A DNA stretch of 61,240 nt from Burkholderiaceae bacterium (GTDB lineage: Bacteria > Pseudomonadota > Gammaproteobacteria > Burkholderiales > Burkholderiaceae_D): positions 1-61,240 of the forward strand of contig JARLJG010000054.1 of the NCBI GenBank assembly GCA_031291325.1, in the 5' to 3' direction. Within the stretch, counting starts at the first letter, position 1; the number at the start of each line of letters is the position of its first letter. This document shows, one piece after another, positions 1-8,266 of the stretch. Position numbers and translations under genes: made by a program. The notes below the pieces were generated by a model. The model saw only the letters and a program-made list of their open reading frames with translations. It ran no database searches and had not been told where the DNA came from.

Positions 1-62
1 ATTAATTCTTGAAATCTGGTTATCCTAAACATGTTGCAGGTCTGATTTTTAAGTTGGCAAAC

Positions 63-76
63 AGGGTTTTAACCCT
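63..76. repeat. Short inverted repeat downstream of the Sel1 gene
   Basis: A 6-bp inverted repeat (AGGGTT, 2-nt loop, AACCCT) lies about 135 bp past the stop of the Sel1-repeat gene. It could be part of a terminator, but the stem is short and no convincing T-run follows in that direction. Nothing else is recognisable in bases 1-211. Confidence 0.25.
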
Positions 77-211
77 TTAAATCAGTGCCTGCAACCCCTT
101 TCGGCCTTGTCAACATATTTATCCCGGACAGCAATGCGCCTGCGCGGGAACGACGGAGGGTTGCATTGTGGTCAAATGGTTTAACAAAAAATACTCGGAT
201 AAACCTCTTTT

Positions 212-1048
212 TCACTTCGCCTGAAACCGTTCCAGGCTCTCTTTCGCGGGCGCAAAACCTTGCGCCGCCGCGCGCCGATACAACTCGACCGCCTTCACGT
301 AATCGAGCTTCGCGCCCAGGCCTTTTTCGTACATGGTCCCGAGATCGAACTGCGCTTGCGGCAAATCCTGGTCGGCTGCCTTGCGCCGCCACGCCAGCGC
401 CTGCGTGTAGTCTTGCGGCACGCCCAGCCCTTCCGCATACATGTAGCCCAGCATGTTTTCCGCCACTGCCTGCTCTTGTTCGGCAGCCTTGCGATACAAG
501 GCGACCGCCTTGGCATAGTCGCGCTCGACGCCATTGCCCATTGCATACATGAATCCCAGGCCAACTTCGGCGTCCGCCAGGCCTTGCGCCTCCGCCTTGC
601 GATACCAGACCAGCGCCTGGGCGTAGTCCTGCGCCGCGCCGACCCCGTGCGCATACATCGTGGCGACCCGGTTTTGCGCCTTCGCATACCCCTGCTCGGC
701 AGCTTTGCGGTACCAGCTCAATGCCTCGGCATCGTCTTGCTTGACGCCCTGCCCCGACTCGACCAGCAAGCCAAGATTATATTGCCCCGCCGCCAGACCT
801 TGCTTTGCCGCTTTGCGGTACCACTGCCCGGCCAGCGCCTGGTCGGCGGCCACGCCCTGCCCCAGCGCATACAAATCGCCCAGGCTGTTTTGCGCGCGCG
901 CATTGCCCTTTTCTGCCAAGGACTTCCACTCCTTCAAGGCGGCCGCATAGTCCTTCTTGTCATACGCGGCCTGCCCCTCGTCGTAACCGGCGCGGGCTGT
1001 CACAGACAGGAAAGCAAGCAAAATAAAGATACGGAAATGACGATGCAT
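212..1048 (-). CDS. Secreted Sel1-repeat (tetratricopeptide-like) protein
   Basis: A 278-residue protein with a cleavable-looking signal peptide (residues 1 to about 20, ending in ARA) followed by about six tandem Sel1-like repeats of 36 residues. Each repeat carries the typical A-x-W-Y-R-K-A-A-x-Q-G core, seen for example near residues 80-90, 115-125 and 150-160. Sel1 repeats are alpha-helical solenoids that act as protein-protein interaction scaffolds, often in envelope or signalling roles. The repeats fill the whole mature protein, so no catalytic domain is visible. It is transcribed alone; the next gene upstream diverges after a 263-bp gap. The partner is unknown. Confidence 0.9.
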   Translation of the reverse strand: MHRHFRIFILLAFLSVTARAGYDEGQAAYDKKDYAAALKEWKSLAEKGNARAQNSLGDLYALGQGVAADQALAGQWYRKAAKQGLAAGQYNLGLLVESGQGVKQDDAEALSWYRKAAEQGYAKAQNRVATMYAHGVGAAQDYAQALVWYRKAEAQGLADAEVGLGFMYAMGNGVERDYAKAVALYRKAAEQEQAVAENMLGYMYAEGLGVPQDYTQALAWRRKAADQDLPQAQFDLGTMYEKGLGAKLDYVKAVELYRRAAAQGFAPAKESLERFQAK

Positions 1049-1311
1049 GGAAACTTTTCAAAAAGGGGTGAATACCGCCATTGTATCAACACGGCTCGCG
1101 TATGATCCTGCAAACGGCAGAAGGTTCGGAACGACGAATATCCATCGCATCGAACACCACGCACACTTCTTGTTGTAAAATCGACATTTCGCCTGATTGG
1201 ATTATCCGCTCTCTATGAGGGGAACCGGTGCGGTGCAACGCCAATTGCGTGCCGGGCAACGTCGATCCATGCGCGGCATATTTTGCAACGTTGAAATGAA
1301 AGAGGACCGGC

Positions 1312-2067
1312 ATGAATAAGGAAATGTCGCGCGCAATCATGGTGCTAGGCGTGCTGCTGGCGCTGGGGATGTCGGTTGCCGCATTTATCTTGGGCGTGCA
1401 TGCCGACCATCTGGGTTCGGGACGACAAACCATCACCGTCAAAGGATTGGCCGAAAAGCCCGTCCAGGCGGATTATGCAGAATGGACTATCGGCGTGCGC
1501 GTCGTCGCTCCGACGTTGGCCGACACGCTGGCAAAACTGCGCGCGGCGCGTCCCGATCTCGACGCATTTCTGGTCAAGCAAGGATTCGATCCCGGCACAC
1601 AGAAAGCGTCCGACGAAAGCCTGGCGCCGAACATGGTGGAGGACGACAGCAAGCCGGAAACCCCTCCTCGCCAGGTGCAAAAAGGCTTCATCGGAACGCA
1701 GACGATCGTCGTAACAACCAAGGACCTGGTCAAGATCGCTGCGGCCAGCAAGGCAGCGTTGGAGTTCGAGGCCTCCGGCCATCCTATATTTTATGCAGCG
1801 CCATCCTATCTGGTATCCAAGCTGGAAGACATCAAGATGTCGCTGATCGGTGCGGCTACCCAAAATGCGCAAAAGCGCGCCGAAGAATTCGCCAAAAATG
1901 GCAACGCCAAGGTCGGTAGCATGCACGCCGCGTCGCAAGGCGCATTTTATATTCTCGCCGCCGGCTCTTCAGTCGACAGCGCGGATTACGGCGGTGCCTA
2001 CGACAAAAGCACGCCCGACAAGACGGCGCGGGTGGTGGTGACGATCGACTACAATATCGAACGCTAG
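1312..2067 (+). CDS. SIMPL domain (DUF541) protein
   Basis: A 251-residue protein with an N-terminal hydrophobic anchor or signal segment (about residues 7-30), followed by a SIMPL/DUF541 domain beginning near the TITVKGLAEKPVQADYAEW stretch, a characteristic family start. Family members are periplasmic or outer-membrane associated; E. coli YggE is linked to oxidative-stress tolerance, but no biochemical activity is established. A GAAAGAGGA ribosome-binding region precedes the ATG. The C-terminus (VVVTIDYNIER) is the usual last beta-strand of the family. It is monocistronic, convergent with the PilZ gene only 4 bp after its stop. Confidence 0.85.
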   Translation: MNKEMSRAIMVLGVLLALGMSVAAFILGVHADHLGSGRQTITVKGLAEKPVQADYAEWTIGVRVVAPTLADTLAKLRAARPDLDAFLVKQGFDPGTQKASDESLAPNMVEDDSKPETPPRQVQKGFIGTQTIVVTTKDLVKIAAASKAALEFEASGHPIFYAAPSYLVSKLEDIKMSLIGAATQNAQKRAEEFAKNGNAKVGSMHAASQGAFYILAAGSSVDSADYGGAYDKSTPDKTARVVVTIDYNIER

Positions 2068-2071
2068 CTTC

Positions 2072-2440
2072 TCAGTGCGCGTCTTCCAGGTATTTCTCCA
2101 CCGCCGCCTGGATCAACTGCTTGCTGATCGGGTCGGGCTCGGCATAATGCACGCCGACGCGGAAACCTCCCGCCTCCTTGGCCACGCAGGAAGCGACCGT
2201 CCCGCGAATCAAGGTTCTTTGCATGCTCTGCTGACCCGGAACGTCGAACGAAATCGCGCATGCCTGACCGATTTTCAGTTCCTCCGGCACGGTGAGACTG
2301 AGGCCGCCGGTCGAAATATCGATGGTGATGGCGGACTTCAAGCGCAAATTTTCCGACACGAAAATCGCGTGGCTGAATAATAACTTCCGGGTCGACTTGC
2401 GCTGATCTTTATGAGCAGCCGCAACTGGATCGTCTGACAT
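2072..2440 (-). CDS. PilZ domain protein (putative c-di-GMP receptor)
   Basis: A 122-residue single-domain PilZ protein. The c-di-GMP binding signature is visible: an RxxxR motif (RKSTR, about residues 14-18) at the N-terminus and a D-x-S-x-x-G motif (DISTGG) about 30 residues later. PilZ proteins bind cyclic di-GMP and pass the signal to a partner; a stand-alone domain suggests an adaptor. I chose the ATG at 2440 because AAGGA sits about 7 bases upstream; a start 10 codons earlier is possible. The HD-GYP and GGDEF-EAL genes in this window show the organism has c-di-GMP signalling. Confidence 0.85.
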   Translation of the reverse strand: MSDDPVAAAHKDQRKSTRKLLFSHAIFVSENLRLKSAITIDISTGGLSLTVPEELKIGQACAISFDVPGQQSMQRTLIRGTVASCVAKEAGGFRVGVHYAEPDPISKQLIQAAVEKYLEDAH

Positions 2441-2568
2441 ACCATATCCTTCATCAAGAGCTTGTCCCAAGGACTTATTAATACCATTTTACGCAGCCTT
2501 TTTGCCGATGAGGCGAATATTTTGACCTGCGCGATGGGTTATGATGGCAAACGAGTAATAACCAACCA

Positions 2569-2604
2569 ATAATCGGACGAATAATCGGACGAATAATTCG
2601 ACCA
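2569..2604. repeat. Three tandem 12-bp repeats upstream of the rhomboid gene
   Basis: The 12-mer ATAATCGGACGA occurs twice in direct succession, followed by a diverged third copy ATAATTCGACCA. It lies in the 199-bp gap between the divergent PilZ and rhomboid genes, so it could be a regulatory repeat or simple slippage. Confidence 0.7.
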
Positions 2605-2639
2605 TCGCCCCGTCAACCTCCAATCATCCCGTTTACTCC

Positions 2640-3215
2640 ATGAGCTCCATTCCATCCGCACCGGCGCTACGCACCTTCAAGCAGCAAATCGCCTTGCTCG
2701 CCTTCCTCGTCGCGGCGATGTGGGCCATCGAATGCGTGAATTTCCTGGACGGCGGCGACCTCGACCGCTACGGCATCGTGCCGCGCACGATTCCCGGCTT
2801 GCGCGGCATCCTGTGCGCGCCCTTTCTGCACGTCAGCTTCGCCCACCTGATCGCCAACACCGTGCCGTTCGTCACGCTAGGCTGGTTTGTGATGTTGCGG
2901 CGCATTAGCGATTTCTACTGGGTGTCGGCCATCGCGGCGCTGATCGGCGGCCTCGGCACTTGGTTGATCGCGCCCGCCTACACGGTGCATGTCGGCGCAT
3001 CCGGCGTGATATTCGGCTACCTCGGCTTCCTGATGTCGCGCGGCTATTTCGAGCGCAGCATCGTCTCGGTGTTGCTGTCGATTGCGGTCGCCTTCGCCTA
3101 CGGTGGTCTGATCTGGGGCGTCTTGCCGGGACAGATCGGCATTTCCTGGCAAGGCCATTTGTTCGGCTTGGCAGGCGGGGTCGTTGCGGCACGCTTGCTG
3201 GCGCGGCGAAGGTAA
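2640..3215 (+). CDS. Rhomboid family intramembrane serine protease
   Basis: A 191-residue polytopic membrane protein with about six hydrophobic segments and the rhomboid catalytic dyad: Ser121 in GASG and His173 in the last membrane segment (QGHLFGLAGG). The oxyanion-type Asn lies in HLIANT (N73). Rhomboids cleave transmembrane substrates within the bilayer. The length is normal for a minimal six-helix bacterial rhomboid, and no extra cytoplasmic domain is present. An alpha/beta-hydrolase gene follows 52 bp downstream on the same strand, so the two may be co-transcribed. The substrate cannot be deduced. Confidence 0.92.
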   Translation: MSSIPSAPALRTFKQQIALLAFLVAAMWAIECVNFLDGGDLDRYGIVPRTIPGLRGILCAPFLHVSFAHLIANTVPFVTLGWFVMLRRISDFYWVSAIAALIGGLGTWLIAPAYTVHVGASGVIFGYLGFLMSRGYFERSIVSVLLSIAVAFAYGGLIWGVLPGQIGISWQGHLFGLAGGVVAARLLARRR

Positions 3216-3267
3216 GTTAGCGTACACTGAACCACAGTCCGGCGCCGCCAAAGCTGATTCCTCGATC

Positions 3268-4035
3268 ATGAAAAAGCGACTCATGCCTTACCTGTCACTC
3301 GTTATAGTCCTCTACGTCGGCGCTTGTGCTTATCTTTACTTTAACCAGCGCAAGATGCTGTATGCACCGACGCCGCAAGTCTACACCGCCGGCGCCGAAA
3401 AAATCGCGCTGCCCAGCGATGGCGAAACCTTGCGCATCTGGCAAGTGGGGCCGCCCGACGGCAATGCCATCATCTACTTCGGCGGCAATGCGGAAGACGT
3501 GGCCGAGGTCATCCCGGAATTTTCCAGGCACTTCCCGCATAGCACGATCTACCTGGTCAATTATCGCGGCTACGGCGGCAGCACCGGCCTGCCGAGCGAA
3601 GCGGGATTGTTCAAGGATGCGCTCGCCGTCTACGATTTCGTGCGCGCCCGGCACAACGATATTTCCCTCATCGGCAGGAGTTTGGGCAGCGGCGTCGCGG
3701 TCTACCTCGAAACCAGCCGCGAAGTGAAAAAGCTGGTATTGACCACGCCGTACGACAGCATCGAAGCCGTCGCAAAGAAGCAATTCCCGTATTTTCCGGT
3801 GTCGCTGCTGCTGCGCGACAAGTTTGCCTCGGATGCGCGCGCGGCGTCGATTGCAATTCCGACCATGATTATCGTCGCCGCCAGCGACGACGTGATCCCG
3901 CACGAACGCACCGAGGCGCTGATTGCCGCATTCAAGAAGTCGACGCCGTTGCGCCGCACGGTGCCGATGAGCACGCACAATACCATCCTGGGATCGGACG
4001 CGTATTGGCAAGACATCGGCGAGTTCCTCCACTGA
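3268..4035 (+). CDS. Membrane-anchored alpha/beta hydrolase
   Basis: A 255-residue protein with an N-terminal hydrophobic anchor (about residues 5-24) and an alpha/beta-hydrolase core. The nucleophile elbow is GRSLG (Ser138). The acid is probably an Asp in VAASDDVIP and the catalytic His is in MSTHNTI. It resembles the YfhR/BEM46-type hydrolases, whose substrates are mostly unknown. The reading frame is open further upstream, but the ATG at 3268 gives a natural membrane anchor and avoids overlap with the rhomboid gene. The reaction (esterase, lipase or peptidase) cannot be told from sequence. Confidence 0.85.
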   Translation: MKKRLMPYLSLVIVLYVGACAYLYFNQRKMLYAPTPQVYTAGAEKIALPSDGETLRIWQVGPPDGNAIIYFGGNAEDVAEVIPEFSRHFPHSTIYLVNYRGYGGSTGLPSEAGLFKDALAVYDFVRARHNDISLIGRSLGSGVAVYLETSREVKKLVLTTPYDSIEAVAKKQFPYFPVSLLLRDKFASDARAASIAIPTMIIVAASDDVIPHERTEALIAAFKKSTPLRRTVPMSTHNTILGSDAYWQDIGEFLH

Positions 4036-4063
4036 ATTCTCATCCGCTTATCGACAACTACCC

Positions 4064-4450
4064 ATGAAAATCGCCATCGCCACCAAGGATAACTGGACCA
4101 AAGTCTCCGGCCACGCCGGTCAAACCCGCGACTGGCTGGTGTTCGACTGCCAACCCGGTCAATCGATACCGGAACCGGCGCGCATCGAACTCTCCAAGGA
4201 GCAATTGCCGCATCACTTCCAGGACGACGGCCCGCACCCTCTGCACGGGGTCGAGATCATTGTCGCCGCCAGCGCCGGCGACGGTTATCTGCGCCACATG
4301 GCGAAATGGGGAGCGCAAGTGTTGTTGACCGGCGAGACCGATCCCGTCGCGGCGCTGCGGAAAATCCTGAGCGGCGAAGCGCTGCCGGAGACGCGCTTCG
4401 ATATCACCACTACGCTGTGCAAACTGCGCGATCTGTTTTCTCAGCATTGA
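4064..4450 (+). CDS. NifX/NifB-type dinitrogenase cofactor-like domain protein
   Basis: A 128-residue protein that begins MKIAIATKDNWTKVSGHAG, the pattern of the NifX/NifB C-terminal (dinitrogenase iron-molybdenum cofactor biosynthesis) family, with a central VLLTGETDPVAALRKIL segment. In nitrogen fixers the fold binds Fe-S or FeMo-co precursors, but many stand-alone homologues occur in non-fixers with unknown roles. No nif genes are seen nearby, so a nitrogenase role is not supported. It lies 28 bp after the hydrolase on the same strand and may share its transcript. Confidence 0.75.
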   Translation: MKIAIATKDNWTKVSGHAGQTRDWLVFDCQPGQSIPEPARIELSKEQLPHHFQDDGPHPLHGVEIIVAASAGDGYLRHMAKWGAQVLLTGETDPVAALRKILSGEALPETRFDITTTLCKLRDLFSQH

Positions 4451-4604
4451 ATGCCGAATGCGGCGTGATCGGGGTCAACTCTCTCTTGCAAATGGCACGG
4501 TTCGTGCCGACAGAATGAAAGCACTCCCGCCGGCCCGATGAAAACACTGGCGAGAGGCGCAACTGAAAGTCGGAAGAGACGACTATCCTGGATCGGCGAC
4601 GGCC

Positions 4605-5183
4605 CTACTTTGCAGCCGCCAGTTGCTGCACCTTTTCCAGCGCCTTTTCGACATTTTGTTCCGGCGTCAATCCGCCTATGGTGGCAGTAATCTTGCCGTT
4701 GGGCGTGACGATGAAGGTGGTGCGTTCGGCGAAGCCGTGGCCGATTTCCACGCCGCGCGTATCCTTGGCGCCCGCCGATGCGTCGCGCACTTTCAAGTCG
4801 TACGACTTGGTGATCTTGCCGTCGGCGTCAGACGCGACCGGCAGCTTGCCGGCGCAATAATTGGGGTCGGCGGAAAAGTCGTTGAGGCGCGCGATGTTGT
4901 CGAGCGACACGCCGACGACGGTGGCGCCGGCGGCGACGAATTTATCGTGGTTGACGGCGAAAGTATGCGCCTGCAAGTTGCAGCCGCCGGTAAACGCCGA
5001 TGGATAAAAATAGACAACCACTGGCCCCGTCTTCAATGCGTCTTTCAAGGAAAAATTAAACGCCTTGCCGGCCAGCGATGCCTGGGTGGTGAAATCCGGC
5101 GCAGCGTCGCCCTCGTTCAACGCGGCGGCGGCCGGCACGGCGATCGCCCCTGCCAGGATGGAGGCGATGAGAATTCGTTTCAT
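4605..5183 (-). CDS. Secreted peroxiredoxin (AhpC/TSA family)
   Basis: A 192-residue protein with a signal peptide (residues 1 to about 20, ending AAA-A) and a thioredoxin-fold peroxiredoxin domain. The peroxidatic cysteine motif P-x3-T-x2-C is visible as YPSAFTGGC, and a second cysteine about 40 residues later (NYCAGK) could resolve it, as in BCP/PrxQ-like enzymes. Family members reduce hydrogen peroxide and organic peroxides; export points to the periplasm. A strong AGGAG sits just upstream of the ATG. The next gene upstream on the strand encodes a secreted CHRD protein, 74 bp away. Confidence 0.9.
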   Translation of the reverse strand: MKRILIASILAGAIAVPAAAALNEGDAAPDFTTQASLAGKAFNFSLKDALKTGPVVVYFYPSAFTGGCNLQAHTFAVNHDKFVAAGATVVGVSLDNIARLNDFSADPNYCAGKLPVASDADGKITKSYDLKVRDASAGAKDTRGVEIGHGFAERTTFIVTPNGKITATIGGLTPEQNVEKALEKVQQLAAAK

Positions 5184-5257
5184 GGTGATACTCCTGGGAA
5201 AAAGCGGGAAAGATTGCGGGGCCGCCGCGACCTTTCCCGTGTGGCTTTATAAAAAAA

Positions 5258-5698
5258 TCAGGGTTTGATCTGTCCGCGAATCTCCCCCGCCTTGTTGGCG
5301 TCGGAATGGACGTTGATGTACAGATTGCCGGCCTGGTAGGCGGCATATTGCTCATCGGTAAATTTTGCCCCTGCCGGCACCACCCAGGTATTCTCGCCGC
5401 TCTTGTCCAGGGTAATGATCGGCCCGCCTTTTTGCCCTGCGGCGCCAAGGTGGATGTGGGCAACGGTGCCGCCGACCAAGCCTTTCGTGGTGACGCTGCC
5501 GCTGACCGACTTGTCGGCGTTGACGGTGATGGTGGCGACGGCGCTTGCCGTGGTCTTGACCGGCGGCGTTTCCTCCGCGCCGGTCAACGTTACTTTCGAT
5601 TCCGCCGCGCCGGCCAGACCTGCCGAGAACGCCAAAACGGACAATGCTGCAGCAAACGCAAATTTGGCCGCCCTTATGAGTGAAAAATGCGATTTCAT
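5258..5698 (-). CDS. Secreted CHRD domain protein
   Basis: A 146-residue protein with a signal peptide (about residues 1-31, ending GLAGAAES) followed by a single CHRD domain. Typical features are an opening KVTLTGAEETPPVKT, a central THLG-like AHIHLGAAGQKG with conserved histidines, and a closing LYINVHSDANKAGEIRGQI. CHRD domains were named after chordin; their bacterial function is unknown, though the conserved histidines suggest metal binding. AGAAAGGATTT precedes the ATG. It may share a transcript with the downstream peroxiredoxin gene. Confidence 0.88.
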   Translation of the reverse strand: MKSHFSLIRAAKFAFAAALSVLAFSAGLAGAAESKVTLTGAEETPPVKTTASAVATITVNADKSVSGSVTTKGLVGGTVAHIHLGAAGQKGGPIITLDKSGENTWVVPAGAKFTDEQYAAYQAGNLYINVHSDANKAGEIRGQIKP

Positions 5699-5784
5699 GT
5701 AAATCCTTTCTCTTGAATAAGGTGAATCGGATTTGCAGCATAGCGCAAAATGGAAAACCTGGTTGGCGACCGCGCAGGGCGCAC

Positions 5785-5838
5785 GGGCAATCGCATGAAA
5801 ATTATTTCTCCCGCTCGTTTCGATTTACTCCCCCGACC
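5785..5838. repeat. Decayed copy of the MITE-like element found at 13.7 kb
   Basis: The segment starts with GGGCAATCGCATGA and ends with TCGTTTCGATTTACTCCCCC. Both blocks recur, in the opposite orientation and the same relative order, in the element at 13709-13834. The internal hairpin of that element is missing here, so this looks like a deleted or decayed copy. Confidence 0.6.
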
Positions 5839-5891
5839 GGAATGGCACTTACCTAAGCTCTAAGTGTTTGAATTCGCAAAGAAAAGTGGGG

Positions 5892-5963
5892 GTAGGCTGG
5901 GATGAAATCCCAGCAAATTTGGTGGCACAACAGTCGGATTGCTGGGATTTCATCCCAGCCTAC
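5892..5963. repeat. Nested 24-bp perfect inverted repeat after the cyclase gene
   Basis: Two perfectly complementary 24-bp arms (5892-5915 and 5940-5963) flank a 24-nt loop. Each arm is itself a small hairpin, CTGGGAT-GAA-ATCCCAG. It lies 20 bp past the stop of the cyclase gene and could end its transcript. The nested structure is typical of dispersed REP/BIME-like repeats. Confidence 0.8.
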
Positions 5964-5982
5964 GACGCGGCCTTATGCCTAC

Positions 5983-8214
5983 TTACTTGGTCTTGTAAGT
6001 GGTCACCCCGTTCCAGTCGGGGCCGGGTGGATTGGAGCGGTAGGTTTCGATGTCTTCGAGGTAGCGCTCATACAGGTAGCGCTCTGGATACTTGATGTGC
6101 AGCTCGCGGATGATCGACCCGGCAGCATCCCATCGCTGCGCGCGGAATAATTCCAGCGCGTTATGCCAGCGCGCCAGTTCTGCGCGGGTGGCGGAATCGA
6201 GCTCGCGCTCGAGTCCGACCGGCTGGAAAATCGCCACGGCCTCGTTCTTGCCCTTGACCACGACGCGATCCAACTCGCGGTACGCGAATTCGGGCGCCGC
6301 GCGCCTGGTCGCTTCGCCGACCACGATGCCGACGCCGTATTGCTTGGTGATGCCTTCCAGGCGCGAAGCCAGGTTGACCGGATCGCCCATCACGGTATAC
6401 GCCTTGCGGATTTTCGAGCCCATGTCGCCGACCCGCACTTCGCCGGTATTCAAACCGATGCCGATCTTGAGCGAGGGCCAGCCGCGCGCGCTGAATTCGG
6501 CATCCAGCTTGGCCGCCGACTCTTGCATCTTCAGCGCCGTGGCAACGCCGCGCGCCGCGTGATCCGGCAACGCCACCGGCGCGCCCCAGAACGACATCAC
6601 GCAGTCGCCGATATACTTGTCGAGCGTGCCGCGATTGCCGCGCACGTCTTCCGACATGGCGGTCAGATAGAGGTTGATGAATTCGCGCAAATCGTTCGCT
6701 TCCAGGCTTTCGGAAATGGTGGTGAAGCCGCGCACATCGGCAAACATGATGGTGAGTTCGCGCTTGTCGCCCTCCATGTTGTAATTTTCCGGGTCTTCGG
6801 CCATCACTTCCACCAATTCCGGCGCGACGTATTCGCCGAACAAATTGGTCATCGCCCGGCCTTTGCGGAATTCGAACCAATAGCCCCAGGCAACGTTAAT
6901 CATGAACAAGGTCACGATCAAAAGCAGCGCGGTCGCCAGCGGCAACACCAGGTCGTAGGCCCGGTAAATCCAGAAATTGAACCAGATTGCCGCTGCCGAC
7001 AATGCCAATGCAAACAGGATCGATGGCAGCGGCTTCAACAACGACAGGGCAGCGATCAACACGACGCCGATCAACAGCACTTGGACCAGGTTAAAGCCGA
7101 TGCTGTAATCGGGTTTTTGCTTGAATTGCCCATCCAGTATCGAGGCGATGATGTCGGCATGCGCCTCCACACCGGGAAATTCGGCGTTCATCGGCGCGGC
7201 CCGCAAATCGTTCAAGCCTGCTGCTGTGGTTCCGACCACCACGATACGCTGCGCCAATTCGTCGAACGGGATGCGATCGTGCAAGACGTCGGTCGCCGAA
7301 ACATATCGGAAGCCGCCGCCAGTCGGGCCGCCGGTGCCGTGAAAGTCGATTTGCACCCGCATCTGATCTTCGACCGGAATGACCTTTTCATTCGGCTGGC
7401 TGTTCAGTATCAACGCATCGAGCACCCCGTAGTTGTACTTCGTCTTCTTCAAAAAGTGCGGCCGCATTGCTGTCGCGCCCAAGGCGACGCGCGCGGTCGC
7501 CAAGCCGAGCGACTCGTAATAATTGTCGCCGAATTGCTGAATCAGCGGCGACGAACGCAAGGTGCCGTCGGGGTCGAGGTCGGCATTGAAAAAACCGCCG
7601 GCCCGCGCGGCATTCTGAAGGACCGGGATGTTCGCTTCGTAGCCGGTGGCGGTAATCGCACGCAAGTATCGTCCGCCCAGATCGGCAGAAGTGAATGCGG
7701 GTGCGGGCAACGCTCCCTTCTTTTGTTTTTCCGAGATGAAATACCCCAACACCACCGGCTTGCCTTTCAATGCGTTGGCAAAGCGCTGGTCGTAATCGAG
7801 CTGCGGCTTGAGTTCTTGCAACTTGGTCTCGAAGGAGGGCACATCCTTCAAGTCGGTCTTGGCCAAGGCCTCCAGCGTGGTATAGCCGGAGCTGATATCC
7901 GGCTCGGAAAATTGCACGTCGAACCCCGCCGCCTTGACTTGGTAATGGTCGGTCAAATGCGTGACCAGGTCGGCCATGACGTTGCGGCTCCACGGCCAAC
8001 GCCCGACCTCGACCAGACTCTTTTCGTCGATATCGACAATAACAATGCGCGGGTCCAGTTTCGGCTGCTGCACCCGGACGCGCAAATCGTAAAAGAATAT
8101 GTCGAGTCGGTCGATGATATTGCTGGAAACGATGTCGCCGGCTTGCGCGCAAGCGAGCAGCAAGACGATCAACCCGATGACCCAGCGCCCGTGGATGGAA
8201 AGCAGTTTTTGCAA
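5983..8214 (-). CDS. CHASE2-domain class III adenylate cyclase
   Basis: A 743-residue receptor-type cyclase: an N-terminal membrane segment (about residues 12-28), an extracytoplasmic CHASE2 sensor (about 35-345), three membrane helices (about 373-440) and a class III nucleotide cyclase domain (about 485-640). Metal-binding Asp493 (FADVRG) and Asp537 (DKYIGD) are present, as is the catalytic Asn/Arg pair in DPVNLASR. The purine-specifying residues Lys533 and Asp611 match adenylate rather than guanylate cyclases. The predicted product is therefore cAMP, made on a periplasmic signal of unknown nature. It lies 52 bp downstream of the HD-GYP gene, probably in one operon. Confidence 0.93.
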   Translation of the reverse strand: MQKLLSIHGRWVIGLIVLLLACAQAGDIVSSNIIDRLDIFFYDLRVRVQQPKLDPRIVIVDIDEKSLVEVGRWPWSRNVMADLVTHLTDHYQVKAAGFDVQFSEPDISSGYTTLEALAKTDLKDVPSFETKLQELKPQLDYDQRFANALKGKPVVLGYFISEKQKKGALPAPAFTSADLGGRYLRAITATGYEANIPVLQNAARAGGFFNADLDPDGTLRSSPLIQQFGDNYYESLGLATARVALGATAMRPHFLKKTKYNYGVLDALILNSQPNEKVIPVEDQMRVQIDFHGTGGPTGGGFRYVSATDVLHDRIPFDELAQRIVVVGTTAAGLNDLRAAPMNAEFPGVEAHADIIASILDGQFKQKPDYSIGFNLVQVLLIGVVLIAALSLLKPLPSILFALALSAAAIWFNFWIYRAYDLVLPLATALLLIVTLFMINVAWGYWFEFRKGRAMTNLFGEYVAPELVEVMAEDPENYNMEGDKRELTIMFADVRGFTTISESLEANDLREFINLYLTAMSEDVRGNRGTLDKYIGDCVMSFWGAPVALPDHAARGVATALKMQESAAKLDAEFSARGWPSLKIGIGLNTGEVRVGDMGSKIRKAYTVMGDPVNLASRLEGITKQYGVGIVVGEATRRAAPEFAYRELDRVVVKGKNEAVAIFQPVGLERELDSATRAELARWHNALELFRAQRWDAAGSIIRELHIKYPERYLYERYLEDIETYRSNPPGPDWNGVTTYKTK

Positions 8215-8266
8215 ATTTTCTCCAGTGATTTATCTTGATATTTTAGATTACGCGCCCTTCCCCCAA

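Noticed and set aside
2569-2604. CRISPR-like or iteron array
   Set aside because: Only three short direct repeats without spacers, too few and too small for CRISPR, and no replication gene is nearby.
4064-4450. Evidence of nitrogen fixation from the NifX-like gene
   Set aside because: No nif structural or cofactor genes accompany it, and such stand-alone domains are common in non-fixing bacteria.
6163-8238. Long open frame (691 codons) on the + strand opposite the cyclase gene
   Set aside because: It is antisense to a gene with clear CHASE2 and cyclase motifs, and its translation is rich in Arg, His and Gln as expected of a high-GC shadow frame.
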